64,000 nucleotides of DNA from DASWED01 sp036394995 (GTDB lineage Bacteria > Actinomycetota > UBA4738 > JACQTL01). Position numbers and translations under genes: made by a program. The DNA is taken from positions 5,642-69,641 of the forward strand of contig DASWED010000054.1 of NCBI GenBank assembly GCA_036394995.1. The letters run 5' to 3'. Below the pieces are notes generated by a model that was not told the origin of the DNA, searched no databases, and saw only the letters and a program-made list of their open reading frames with translations. Positions within the stretch are counted from its first letter, which is position 1; each line of letters starts with the position of its first letter. Of this stretch, positions 13,489 through 21,902 are shown piece by piece.

Positions 13489-16038
13489 GTGTCTGAACGT
13501 CGATGGCGCCTGGTCGCGGGCGCCGCATCGGTATTCGTCGTCGCTGCAGTCGCGGTTGCGGGACTGCAGCGGTCGGCCCCGGCTGCACACGCCATCAAGC
13601 ACGTGGCGAAGCAGCCGGCCCGGGTGGCGGTGGGGGGAGACCCCGACGCCAAGGCCGGGCAGCACGGAGTGGAGGAGAGCGTCGGCGACCCGCTCAGCGG
13701 GTACGCGGGCTGGTTCTACGGGCAGCGCATGGCTCCCGCGAAGACGCTCCCCGTGGGCGCGTACCAGGCCGCGCTGGCCCAGGCCAAGGCCCTGCGGGCG
13801 AACGCCGGGAAGCTCCGGGCCCACGGCGCGGTGAGCGCCGCCGCCTGGAACAACCTGGGCCCGGCGCCGATCGACGGTGAGAACCCGGCGTACTCCGACC
13901 CGGTGTGGAGCAACTACGGGGCCGGCATCGGGATCTCCACCGGCCGCATCACGGCGCTCGCCGTGGATCCCTCGGACCCGAGCGGGAACACGGTGTACAT
14001 CGGTGGCGCCAACGGCGGCATCTGGAAGACGACGGACGGCGGCACGAGCTGGGCGTCCGTCAGCGACTCCCTGCCCACGCAGTCGATCGGGTCCCTGGCC
14101 ATCGCGCCGGCGTCGCCCCACATCATCTACGCGGGCACCGGCGAGGCGAACACGAACGCCGACTCGTACTACGGCTATGGCGTGTTCCGTTCGGGCAACG
14201 GCGGTGCCTCGTGGCACAAGCTGGGCGGGACGACGTTCGACCGGCTGACCGTGTTCAAGGTCCTCACGCGGGGCAACGGCAACCTGATCCTGGTGGCCAC
14301 GAACAAGGGTCTGTACCGGTCGGCCGACGGCGGCTCGACGTGGCGGCTGCGGCTCGCCCCCGGCGACCCCAACCTGTTCCAGTCCTTCGTGACGGACGTG
14401 GTGTGGGACTACGACGGGCACGTCGTGGCGGCGGTCGGGTTCCGGACTGGCAAGACCACGAACGGGCTGTACCAGTCCTCGAACGCGGGCAAGACGTGGG
14501 CCTCGCTGGGCTCGCCCTCCGGGTTCACCCCGCAGAACCGCATCGGCCGGATCGCGCTCGCCAGCACGCCGGCCACTCCCGGCCTGCTGTACGCGGCGGT
14601 CCAGGACGCCGTCAAGTTCAACACGGGCGGAGCCTCGGTGTTCGACGGTGTGTACAAGAGCACCGCCGGCGCGTCCGGTCCGTGGACCGAGGTCGAGTCG
14701 GCCGACCAGATGGCGGCCAACCAGTCCTCGGCGCTCACCGACGAGCACGTCGGCGGCGGGTACCGTCCCGGCATCCAGGCCTGGTACAACCTGTACGTCC
14801 AGATCGACCCGACCGACTCCGACGACGTCGTGGTCGGCCTCGAGGAGGTCTGGAACTCCGCCGACGGCGGCGCCAACTGGAACGTCATCGGCCGGTACTG
14901 GGACTTCTGCTACACGAACCCGACGAGCGAGCCGTGGTGCAACCAGGGCGCGACCGGTCTGTACCCGACCACGCACCCCGACCAGCACGCGGCCGGGTTC
15001 GCAGTGGTCGGTGGCAACCCGGTGCTGTACGCCGGCAACGACGGCGGCGTGTGGCGGCAGGAGGGCCCGACGTTCGACAACGACAGCTGGTCGAACGAGA
15101 ACACCAACCAGTCCACCACGCAGTGCTACACGGCCGCGGCTTCGGCCGACGGCACGGTGATCTGCGGACTGCAGGACAACGGGTTCGTGAAGTACACGGG
15201 GAGCGACCTGTGGCCCGAGATCGCCGGTGGCGACGGTGCCGACGGCGTGATCGACCCGGCGAACTCGCAGAACATCATCGGGTCGTACGTGAACATGAAC
15301 ATCTACCGTTCGAACAACGGTGGCGCGACGTACGAGACGATCTCGCCCGGTGACCCGTTCCCGCGGTTCATCTCGCCGATCGCGATCGACCCGGTGAACT
15401 CGAGCCACATCGTCACGGTGGGCGAGCGCGTCTGGCAGACCCACGTCGGGTTCGCCACGACGTCGGCCGACTGGCACTCGATGCACGACTTCGGGTTCCC
15501 CCACCAGGGGACGGCGATCGCCGTGAAGGGCAAGAGCGTCTACGCGGCCTGGTGCGGCGGGTGCAACCCGTCGAGCTTCGCCAGCTCGTCGCCGTTCGCC
15601 AGCGGGATGGCCTCGAACGTCGGCGGTTGGCACGACCTCGCGGCCGCGGGGCTGCCGAACCGGTACGTCACCCAGATCGTGATCGACCCCGCGAACAAGC
15701 TCCACATCTTCGTGGTCGAGTCCGGCTTCGCCCGGAACTGGATCCCGAACGCGGGCATCGGGCACGTGTTCGAGTCCACGGACGGTGGTGCCTCGTTCAC
15801 CGACATCTCCGGCAACCTGCCGGACGCGCCGGTGAGCTCGGCCGTCCTCGACGGCTCGAACCTGATCGTCGGCACCGACACGGGCGTGTACGAGCAGGCC
15901 GGCGGCGGCACGTGGGCGCCGCTCGGCACCGGGTTCCCGACCGTGGTGGTCGACGACCTCACGTTCGTCCCGGGCACCGACACCCTCGTGGCGGCCTCCC
16001 ACGGCCGCGGCGTGTGGGAGCTGGACCTGGGCGCCTAG
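13489..16038 (+). CDS. secreted VPS10/sialidase-like Asp-box beta-propeller protein
   Basis: An 849-residue exported protein. A signal peptide (WRLVAGAASVFVVAAVAVAG, cleavage near PAAHA) leads into a long beta-propeller region. At least seven Asp-box (S/N-x-D/N-x-G-x-x-W/F) hairpins occur: GIWKTTDGGTSW (about residues 177-188), GVFRSGNGGASW, GLYRSADGGSTW, GLYQSSNAGKTW, VWNSADGGANW, NIYRSNNGGATY and HVFESTDGGASF. The pattern is that of sortilin/VPS10-type and BNR glycosidase-like propellers of ten or so blades. No clear catalytic residues of sialidases are seen, so a binding or scaffold role is as likely as hydrolysis. The GTG start follows GGGGAGGAGG. A strong terminator follows the stop. Confidence 0.8.
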   Translation: MSERRWRLVAGAASVFVVAAVAVAGLQRSAPAAHAIKHVAKQPARVAVGGDPDAKAGQHGVEESVGDPLSGYAGWFYGQRMAPAKTLPVGAYQAALAQAKALRANAGKLRAHGAVSAAAWNNLGPAPIDGENPAYSDPVWSNYGAGIGISTGRITALAVDPSDPSGNTVYIGGANGGIWKTTDGGTSWASVSDSLPTQSIGSLAIAPASPHIIYAGTGEANTNADSYYGYGVFRSGNGGASWHKLGGTTFDRLTVFKVLTRGNGNLILVATNKGLYRSADGGSTWRLRLAPGDPNLFQSFVTDVVWDYDGHVVAAVGFRTGKTTNGLYQSSNAGKTWASLGSPSGFTPQNRIGRIALASTPATPGLLYAAVQDAVKFNTGGASVFDGVYKSTAGASGPWTEVESADQMAANQSSALTDEHVGGGYRPGIQAWYNLYVQIDPTDSDDVVVGLEEVWNSADGGANWNVIGRYWDFCYTNPTSEPWCNQGATGLYPTTHPDQHAAGFAVVGGNPVLYAGNDGGVWRQEGPTFDNDSWSNENTNQSTTQCYTAAASADGTVICGLQDNGFVKYTGSDLWPEIAGGDGADGVIDPANSQNIIGSYVNMNIYRSNNGGATYETISPGDPFPRFISPIAIDPVNSSHIVTVGERVWQTHVGFATTSADWHSMHDFGFPHQGTAIAVKGKSVYAAWCGGCNPSSFASSSPFASGMASNVGGWHDLAAAGLPNRYVTQIVIDPANKLHIFVVESGFARNWIPNAGIGHVFESTDGGASFTDISGNLPDAPVSSAVLDGSNLIVGTDTGVYEQAGGGTWAPLGTGFPTVVVDDLTFVPGTDTLVAASHGRGVWELDLGA

Positions 16039-16067
16039 CGCACCGAGTTCAACCGGCAGCGACGAGA

Positions 16068-16095
16068 GGGCCCGGTCCCCGCGGGGACCGGGCCC
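16068..16095. terminator. strong bidirectional terminator
   Basis: A perfect 13-base inverted repeat, GGGCCCGGTCCCC (16068-16080) and GGGGACCGGGCCC (16083-16095), lies between the convergent propeller gene and the gene at 16126. TTCGTTCGTGTTC follows on the plus strand. Confidence 0.75.
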
Positions 16096-16125
16096 TTCGT
16101 TCGTGTTCGGCGTCCGGTGGCCGGC

Positions 16126-16929
16126 TCAGGGCTCCGGCGTCTTCGGCTCCTGGTCGGGGTCGATGGGCTCGCTCTGCGGCCACAGGGAACCGCCGGCCGG
16201 GGCGGTTGTCGCACCGGGGGTTGCCGCCTCGGGCGTTCCCGGTACCCCCGGCGTGCCGGGCAGCCATGCCGGCGCTTGGATCGCGGGGGTCGATCCGGGA
16301 GGCTGGGCGCCCGGTGCCGGCGTGGCCGTCGTCCATTGGGAGGGCGTGGACCCGGGGAGGCCCGGCTGCATGCCGGCCGTCCCCAGCATCCCCCGCTCCA
16401 TGGCCAACCCCTGTTGCAGGGCGGCGATCTGCTGCGCCATCTGGGGGTTCTGCGCGGCCCAGCTCGCGGCCATCTGCTGGGCGGCCTGCATCTGGGCGTC
16501 GAGCTGCGCCGGGTCGACCCCGGCCCCCCGCATCGCCGCGGCGGCCATCGGATTGTCGGCCATCATCTGCGACAGGGTGCCCCGCTGGCGAGGGGCGTTC
16601 CAGTCGACGGCCAGCCGGTCGGGCTTGTCGGGGTCGACGATGACCTCGAACACGGTCCCCGACATCAGCCAGCCGGACTGCATTACGGGGACCGGGATCT
16701 TCGTCGTCACCGTGTACGGCGCCTTGCCCGGCAGCTCGACGAGGAACGTGACCTTCTTCCTGACCGGAGTGGTGTCGCCCTCGAGCATCTCCTGAGCCTT
16801 GCGCCCGGAGATGCCGCTCATCTCCATGCCGACCAGGCTGTGGTGAACGTGCTGGACGGTGCCCTTGCCCCGGATCCCCCGCGTCAGCAGGTCGTCGTCC
16901 GGCCTCGTCTTCTTGAAGAACAGGCCCAT
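16126..16929 (-). CDS. conserved hypothetical protein with Pro-rich tail
   Basis: A 267-residue soluble protein. Residues 1-115 form a compact, beta-rich domain (RGIRGKGTVQHVHHSLVGME; KKVTFLVELPGKAPYTVTTK; GTVFEVIVDPDKPDRLAVDW), similar in style to the DUF3592-like/OB-type modules that start FFKK...GIxGxGxV. A Met/Gln/Ala-rich helix (DAQMQAAQQMAASWAAQNPQ) and about 75 residues of Pro/Thr/Gly-rich, probably disordered tail follow. No enzyme motif is present. The gene is preceded by a GGAGG-type site and sits alone between the propeller gene and the SRPBCC pair. The function is unknown. Confidence 0.65.
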   Translation of the reverse strand: MGLFFKKTRPDDDLLTRGIRGKGTVQHVHHSLVGMEMSGISGRKAQEMLEGDTTPVRKKVTFLVELPGKAPYTVTTKIPVPVMQSGWLMSGTVFEVIVDPDKPDRLAVDWNAPRQRGTLSQMMADNPMAAAAMRGAGVDPAQLDAQMQAAQQMAASWAAQNPQMAQQIAALQQGLAMERGMLGTAGMQPGLPGSTPSQWTTATPAPGAQPPGSTPAIQAPAWLPGTPGVPGTPEAATPGATTAPAGGSLWPQSEPIDPDQEPKTPEP

Positions 16930-17058
16930 GCGGCCACCTCCGTGGTTCGGATAGGCGCGATGGTCCCACCGTGAGGCCGGTTGAGCAACACAGGTCCGGG
17001 GTCCGCCGCCGCGGTCGCCCCCCCGGGTCGCGGGTCGCGGTCGCGGTCGCGGGGGGAC

Positions 17059-17223
17059 TCAGCCCTCGCGGAGCGATTCGATGGCCTGTTCGGCCAGGCC
17101 CTTCCACCTGCGGGCGTGCCGCACGGGCACGGTGACGTCCGCTCCGGCCGTGTCGGCGACGTGGTGGGCCACCCGGTCGTGCGCCCGCATGGCCGGCGGC
17201 GACGGCTCGACGCGTTCGTGCAT
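17059..17223 (-). CDS. 54-residue protein translationally coupled to SRPBCC gene
   Basis: The ATG at 17221-17223 overlaps the stop of the upstream SRPBCC gene by one base (TGATG), with GGAGG ending four bases before it, the classic layout of a coupled start. The product (HERVEPSPPAMRAHDRVAHH, then VADTAGADVTVPVRHARRWK, GLAEQAIESLREG) is short, basic in the middle and possibly helical at the end. I recognise no family. Its reality rests on the coupling signal and the ribosome binding site, so confidence is moderate. Confidence 0.45.
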   Translation of the reverse strand: MHERVEPSPPAMRAHDRVAHHVADTAGADVTVPVRHARRWKGLAEQAIESLREG

Positions 17224-17651
17224 CACGCCTCCAGCACCCGCTTGAGGTTCCCGAGCGCGGCCACCTCGGCGTCCATGGACTTCTGGACGGCGCGGCCCAT
17301 CACGAGCTTCTTGACCCCGGTGACCTCGGCCTGGAGCGCGAACGACATCCGGGTCCCGCCGCCGGCCTCCTCGAACCGGAAGCTCCCCGTGGGACGGACC
17401 GGGCCCGCGATGGCCTCGAACTCGATGAGGCGGTTCGGTTCGAACCGGCTCACCCGGTAGTCCGCGGCGATCCTGCGGCCGCCCGGCCCGGCCACGCCCT
17501 GCCGGTACACCGCCCCCAGGCCCTGCCCCGAGACCAGCTCGACGTCCTTCACGCCCGGCCGCCACCTCGTCGCGGTGGTCCCGTCGGCCACGAAGGCGAA
17601 CACCTCGGCCACGGGGCGGTCGATGGTCACGCTGCCCTGCGCCTCCGGCAT
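17223..17651 (-). CDS. SRPBCC family protein
   Basis: A 142-residue START/Bet v 1-type protein of the polyketide cyclase-like subgroup. It starts GSVTIDRPVAEVFAFVADGT, has the WRPGVKDVELVSGQGLGAVY strand and the typical PTGSFRFEEAGGGTRMSFAL hairpin, and ends in a long helix (VQKSMDAEVAALGNLKRVLE). These proteins bind hydrophobic ligands; none can be named. ATG 17651 is preferred because the domain begins right there and a purine-rich GGAGGG lies about nine bases upstream; an upstream extension to 17750 would add a non-conserved Arg/Gly-rich tail. The stop overlaps the start of a 54-residue gene. Confidence 0.8.
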   Translation of the reverse strand: MPEAQGSVTIDRPVAEVFAFVADGTTATRWRPGVKDVELVSGQGLGAVYRQGVAGPGGRRIAADYRVSRFEPNRLIEFEAIAGPVRPTGSFRFEEAGGGTRMSFALQAEVTGVKKLVMGRAVQKSMDAEVAALGNLKRVLEA

Positions 17652-17749
17652 CCTCCCGCTCCCTCCGCTGCTCCTCGGCCCGATGCGACAAGCTTGTCGA
17701 TCGCCCGTCCCCGGCGCAACCTCCGTCGCGCCGCGGGAGCGGCGGCCCA

Positions 17750-17755
17750 TACACT
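17750..17755 (+). promoter_or_regulatory. -10 element of a probable leaderless promoter
   Basis: TACACT lies nine bases before ATG 17765 of the cyclase-ATPase gene, which has no Shine-Dalgarno sequence. The intergenic space is shared with the divergent SRPBCC gene. Confidence 0.4.
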
Positions 17756-17764
17756 CAGCCCGTC

Positions 17765-20700
17765 ATGGTGTGCCCCTCCTGCGGCGAGGCGAACGACCCC
17801 CGGGCGCGGTTCTGCATGATCTGCGGGACGCCGCTCCCCGCCGCCGAGCCGGTCGAGGCCCGCGAGGAGCGCCGGATCGTGTCGGTCCTGTTCGCCGACC
17901 TGGTGGGGTTCACCGAGAGCTCCGACCGGGCCGACCCCGAGGACGTCCGGGGGACCCTGCTTCCGTTCCACCGCATCGCCAAGGAGGAGATCGAACGGCA
18001 CGGCGGGACCCTCGACAAGTTCATCGGCGACGCCGCCATGGGGGTGTTCGGCGTCCCGTCGGTGCACGAGGACGACGCCGAGCGGGCGGTCCGGGCGGCC
18101 CTGGCCATTCAGGACCGGGTCCGCGAGCTGGTCGAACGGCAGCCCGAGCGGCCCTTCGCGGTGCGGGCGGCCGTGGAGACCGGTGAGGCCGTAGTGACGC
18201 TGGCCACCGGCCCCCAGATCGGGGAGAACGTGGTCGGCGACGTGGTGAACACGGCCTCCCGGCTGCAGGGCGTGGCCCCGGCCGGGGGGGTGGTGGTCGG
18301 CGAGGGCGCGTACCGGCGCACCGTCGCCTCCATCGAGTACGCCCCCCTGGACCCGGTGGCGGTGAAGGGCAAGGCGGAGCCGCTGCAGCTGTGGCGGGCG
18401 GTGGGGGCTCACCGAGAGGTGCCCGCCGCCATGGACGCGGACGGTCTCGGGCCGTTCGTGGGCCGGGGGGCGGAGCTCGACGAGCTGGCCCGGATGTGGG
18501 AGGTCGTCACGGTGGAGCGGTCCTCGCGGGCCGCGCTCCTGGTGGGCGAGCCGGGGATCGGGAAGAGCCGGCTGCTGGGCGAGCTCCGGGCCCGTCTGGC
18601 CGGGGTGGGCCGGCCGGTTGTGTGGCGCCACGGGACCTGCCCCCCGTACGGCGAAGGCGCCACGTTCCGGGCCTTCGCGGACGTCGTCCGGAGTCATGTG
18701 GGCGCCACCGAACGCGACGAGCCGGAGGCGGTTCGATCGAAGCTCCAGGATGCCCTGGAGGCGCTGGCGCCGGATCCGGAGGACCGCCGGTGGCTCCTCT
18801 CCCGGCTGGGCCCGGTCGTGGTCCCCGGGGCCTCGGGTGGGGCGGACCGGGAGGAGGTGTTCGCGGCGTGCGAGCGGTTCGTGCGACTGGCCGCCGGGGC
18901 CGCGCCGCTGGCCCTCGCGTTCGAGGACCTGCACGTAGCGGAGCCCCCCATGAGCGCGCTGGTCCTGCACCTGGTCCGGGAGCTGGCGGGGGTCCCCGTG
19001 TTCGTGCTGTGCACCGCCCGGGAGGAGCTCTTCGAACGCGAACCCGCCTGGGGGGAGGGAGCGCGAGTCGCCGTGTTCCGGCTGCGCAGCCTGTCGGACG
19101 GTGAGATGCGGTCCCTGGTGCACGGGCTGAATCCGGAGGGGGCCGTCTCCGGCGCGACGGAGCGGGAGCTGATCGGACGGGCCGGGGGCAACCCGCTGTT
19201 CGCCAGGGAGTTCGTCCGGATGGTCTCGGAGTCCGGGGAGGGCGGGCGCCCCGGGATCCCCGAGACGGTGCAGGCGGTGGTGGCGGCCCGGCTCGACATG
19301 CTGCCGCCGGAGGAGCGGTCGCTGGTCCAGACCGCGTCGGTAGTGGGGGAGACGTTCTGGCCGGCCGCGCTGGCCACTGTGGGCGGGGCCGCGCAAGGGG
19401 TCGTCGACGCCGCCGTCGGCTCGCTCCTGGCCCGGGGCCTGGTCCGAGATGTGGAGCCGTCCGTCGAGGGACATCGCGAGCTGGGTTTCACCCACGCCGT
19501 GATCCGCGACGTGGCCTACGGGCAGATCCCGCGCCGCGAGCGGGCCGCGCGCCACGCCGCGGCCGGGAGGTGGATCGAGGAGGCGGCGGGCGACCGGGCG
19601 GTCGACCGCGCCGAGGCCCTGGCCGTGCACTACCGGACGGCGCTCGAGCTGTCGAAGGCGTCCGGACAGCTGCCGGGGCCCGACGTCGAGGACGGCGCCC
19701 GGCGGTTCCTGGTGCTCTCGGGAGACCGGTCAACGGACCTCGACGCGGGCCGCGCCACCGAGTACTACCTCCAGGCCCTCGACCTCATGCCGCCTGAGCA
19801 CCCCGACCGGCCGGCCGTGTTGATCCGGGCGGCCCGCGTGGGGGGGCGGTCGGGCCGGCTCAAGGGGGAGCAGACCATCGAGATGTACGAGGAGGCCGCG
19901 AACACGCTGCTGGCCCGGGGGGAGCGCGCCGCCGCCGGCGAGGCGTGCATCCGGCTGGCCATGCGGTTCGGCGTCCTGGGCGACGCGGACCGGGCCCGCG
20001 ACGCGCTCCAGGAGGGCGTTCGGCTGCTGGACGACGAGGCCCGCGGGGGACCGGAGCTCGCGCTCGCGTACGCGAAGCTCGGGGAGGACGCGGCGTTCGC
20101 CGGTGACACCGCCATCGCCCTGGAGTGGGCCGACCGCGCCCTGGCGCTTCCCGGAGGGCCCGACCGCGAGGAGGCCGTGATCATGGCGCTCGAGGTCCGG
20201 GGGGACTCCCGCTGCACGCTGGGCGACGTCGAGGGGCTGGCCGATCTCCGCCGGGCCCTCGACATCTCCTCGGCGGCCGGCCGGGCCATCGACACCGTCA
20301 TGGCCCACTCCTGGCTGGCCGAGTGGCTCTGGGTGCTGGAGGGACCGGAGAGCGGGCTCGCGCAGCTGGCCGAGGCCGAGGAGATGTGCGAACGGCGCGG
20401 GCTGGTGGGGCTGTCCCTGTGGATCAGGGCCGAGCGGGTGACCATGCTCTCCGACCTGGGGCGGTGGGACGAGCTGGTGGGGCTGGCCGAGGACGTGATC
20501 GCGCGGGACCGGGAGGCCGGTGGAACACAGGTGAGCGCCCTTGTGCTGGCCGCGCTGGTCCCGGTGCTGGTCCACCGGGGCCGGACGAGCGAGGCGCAGC
20601 AGCTGGTGGGCGGCATGCTGGACGGGGCCCGCAGGGCCGAGGACCTCCAGGTTCTGGCCCCCGCCCTGGCCGGAGCCGCCGTGGTGGCGGCCCGGACCGG

Positions 20701-21157
20701 CGACAGCGAGGAGGTCCGGCGCCTGGCGGAGGAGTTCGACCAGGCCACTGCCGGGCGCTCCCCGCTGTACCGGCAGGTCCACTCCCCGGAGCTGGTTCGG
20801 GCGTGCGTCCAGGCCGGCCACGTGGAGATCGCCGAACGCCTGGCCGCCGACCCGCCGGGGCGAAGCGCCCGCCTGGCAGCCGCATCCGCGACCGCCAGAG
20901 CGGTGGTCGCCCTGGCCCGGGGCCGGATCGAGGAGGCCGCGGAGGCGTTCGAGGAGTGCCGGGCTCGGTGGACCGACTACGGCCACCGCCTGGAGGCCGC
21001 GCTCGCATCCCTGGGCTCCGCCGGCTGCCTGCTGCGCCTGGACCGCCCCGACGAGGCCCGGGACCGGCTCGACGCCGCCCGCATCCAGCTGGAGTCCCTT
21101 GGCGCCGTCGACCCGCTGGCCGAGGCCGACGCCCTGGCCGGAACGCTCCGGTCCTGA
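17765..21157 (+). CDS. zinc ribbon / class III cyclase / AAA ATPase / TPR signalling protein
   Basis: An 1130-residue multidomain regulator. A zinc ribbon (C3-x2-C6 ... C17-x2-C20) is followed by a class III cyclase domain (about residues 38-215; metal Asp in VSVLFADLVGFTESSD and in FIGDAAMGVFG; Asn/Arg in VVGDVVNTASRLQG). An AAA-type ATPase follows with Walker A GEPGIGKSRLLGELRARLAG near residue 260 and Walker B-like LALAFEDLH. The C-terminal half is a long TPR array. This is the CyaA/guanylate cyclase-AAA architecture common in actinobacteria and mycobacteria. It may make cAMP, with the ATPase/TPR part sensing a partner or ligand, but many family members have weak cyclase activity. It is probably leaderless. 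Confidence 0.85.
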   Translation: MVCPSCGEANDPRARFCMICGTPLPAAEPVEAREERRIVSVLFADLVGFTESSDRADPEDVRGTLLPFHRIAKEEIERHGGTLDKFIGDAAMGVFGVPSVHEDDAERAVRAALAIQDRVRELVERQPERPFAVRAAVETGEAVVTLATGPQIGENVVGDVVNTASRLQGVAPAGGVVVGEGAYRRTVASIEYAPLDPVAVKGKAEPLQLWRAVGAHREVPAAMDADGLGPFVGRGAELDELARMWEVVTVERSSRAALLVGEPGIGKSRLLGELRARLAGVGRPVVWRHGTCPPYGEGATFRAFADVVRSHVGATERDEPEAVRSKLQDALEALAPDPEDRRWLLSRLGPVVVPGASGGADREEVFAACERFVRLAAGAAPLALAFEDLHVAEPPMSALVLHLVRELAGVPVFVLCTAREELFEREPAWGEGARVAVFRLRSLSDGEMRSLVHGLNPEGAVSGATERELIGRAGGNPLFAREFVRMVSESGEGGRPGIPETVQAVVAARLDMLPPEERSLVQTASVVGETFWPAALATVGGAAQGVVDAAVGSLLARGLVRDVEPSVEGHRELGFTHAVIRDVAYGQIPRRERAARHAAAGRWIEEAAGDRAVDRAEALAVHYRTALELSKASGQLPGPDVEDGARRFLVLSGDRSTDLDAGRATEYYLQALDLMPPEHPDRPAVLIRAARVGGRSGRLKGEQTIEMYEEAANTLLARGERAAAGEACIRLAMRFGVLGDADRARDALQEGVRLLDDEARGGPELALAYAKLGEDAAFAGDTAIALEWADRALALPGGPDREEAVIMALEVRGDSRCTLGDVEGLADLRRALDISSAAGRAIDTVMAHSWLAEWLWVLEGPESGLAQLAEAEEMCERRGLVGLSLWIRAERVTMLSDLGRWDELVGLAEDVIARDREAGGTQVSALVLAALVPVLVHRGRTSEAQQLVGGMLDGARRAEDLQVLAPALAGAAVVAARTGDSEEVRRLAEEFDQATAGRSPLYRQVHSPELVRACVQAGHVEIAERLAADPPGRSARLAAASATARAVVALARGRIEEAAEAFEECRARWTDYGHRLEAALASLGSAGCLLRLDRPDEARDRLDAARIQLESLGAVDPLAEADALAGTLRS

Positions 21158-21164
21158 CGGGGCC

Positions 21165-21689
21165 TCAGGGGAGGAATTCGCGGCGGCCGGTCTCCTTGTG
21201 GTCGGACTGGGCGAACTGGATCCAGGTGGACTGGACGCCCAGGAAGACGATGAGGGCCAGGAACACGCCTTCCACCTGGACGGCGGGCACGTGGAAGCCG
21301 AGGTCCTTCACCAGCGAGGGGATCACCGCGAACATCGCCACCAGGACGTACAGCCCGAACCCCGCGTAGTGCGCGGCCCGCCACAGCCGGGACCCCTGTG
21401 CCCGGCGGGTGGTGGCCAGGAGGAACCCGGCCTCCACGGCTCCCAGGACGGCCGCGGTGACGAACGTGATCCGCCACAGGAACCCGGTGGTCGAGATCAG
21501 CGACATCAGGCTCATGATCCCCGGCAGCACGAAGTACAGCGAGGTGTCGTAGGCCTGGATCCTGCGCCGGCGATCGCGCATGAGGTCCTGGTACTTGAAC
21601 TGGACGACCACCCACCACAGCCCGAGCAGCGTGAAGCTGACCTGGGCCATCGTCGAGTAGAAGTTGCCCAGATCCGTCACTGCCAGCAC
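21165..21689 (-). CDS. four- to five-helix membrane protein, unknown
   Basis: A 174-residue integral membrane protein. It begins LGNFYSTMAQVSFTLLGLWW, then a basic loop (YQDLMRDRRRRIQAYD) and membrane segments around YFVLPGIMSLMSLISTTGFL, ITFVTAAVLGAVEAGFLLAT, AHYAGFGLYVLVAMFAVIPS and VEGVFLALIVFLGVQSTWIQ. The initial segment is like a conserved first helix of small actinobacterial membrane proteins of unknown role. It sits tail to tail with the cyclase-AAA gene (seven bases apart), so there is no operon link. The start is ATG 21689; AGGAGG lies upstream on the coding strand (complement of cctcctcg). Confidence 0.65.
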   Translation of the reverse strand: MLAVTDLGNFYSTMAQVSFTLLGLWWVVVQFKYQDLMRDRRRRIQAYDTSLYFVLPGIMSLMSLISTTGFLWRITFVTAAVLGAVEAGFLLATTRRAQGSRLWRAAHYAGFGLYVLVAMFAVIPSLVKDLGFHVPAVQVEGVFLALIVFLGVQSTWIQFAQSDHKETGRREFLP

Positions 21690-21902
21690 GACCTGCCTTC
21701 CTCCTCGCAGCTATCGATCCCGGCCTGCGCCGTGTGAATGCTCCCGCAGTTGCGTCCACCGGGCAATCCGCCCCAATGGGCGCCGCTCCGGGGTCAAGCC
21801 GGGCCGGGGAGGTTGCCGATACGTGAGGTGAGCGGGGTCCCGGGTCCTTCGGGAAGGGACCGGCCGCCGACCGCCAACCGAACCGTCCCCAGGGGAAGAT
21901 CC

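Noticed and set aside
12586..16002. Very long minus-strand open frame opposite the propeller gene (over 1100 codons)
   Set aside because: It is Arg/Gly/Val-rich shadow text caused by high GC codon bias. The plus strand has a signal peptide and repeated Asp-box motifs.
17020..17055. Short tandem gtcgcg repeats upstream of the 16.9-kb gene region
   Set aside because: Simple GC-rich slippage over about 30 bases, without symmetry or a link to a gene start.
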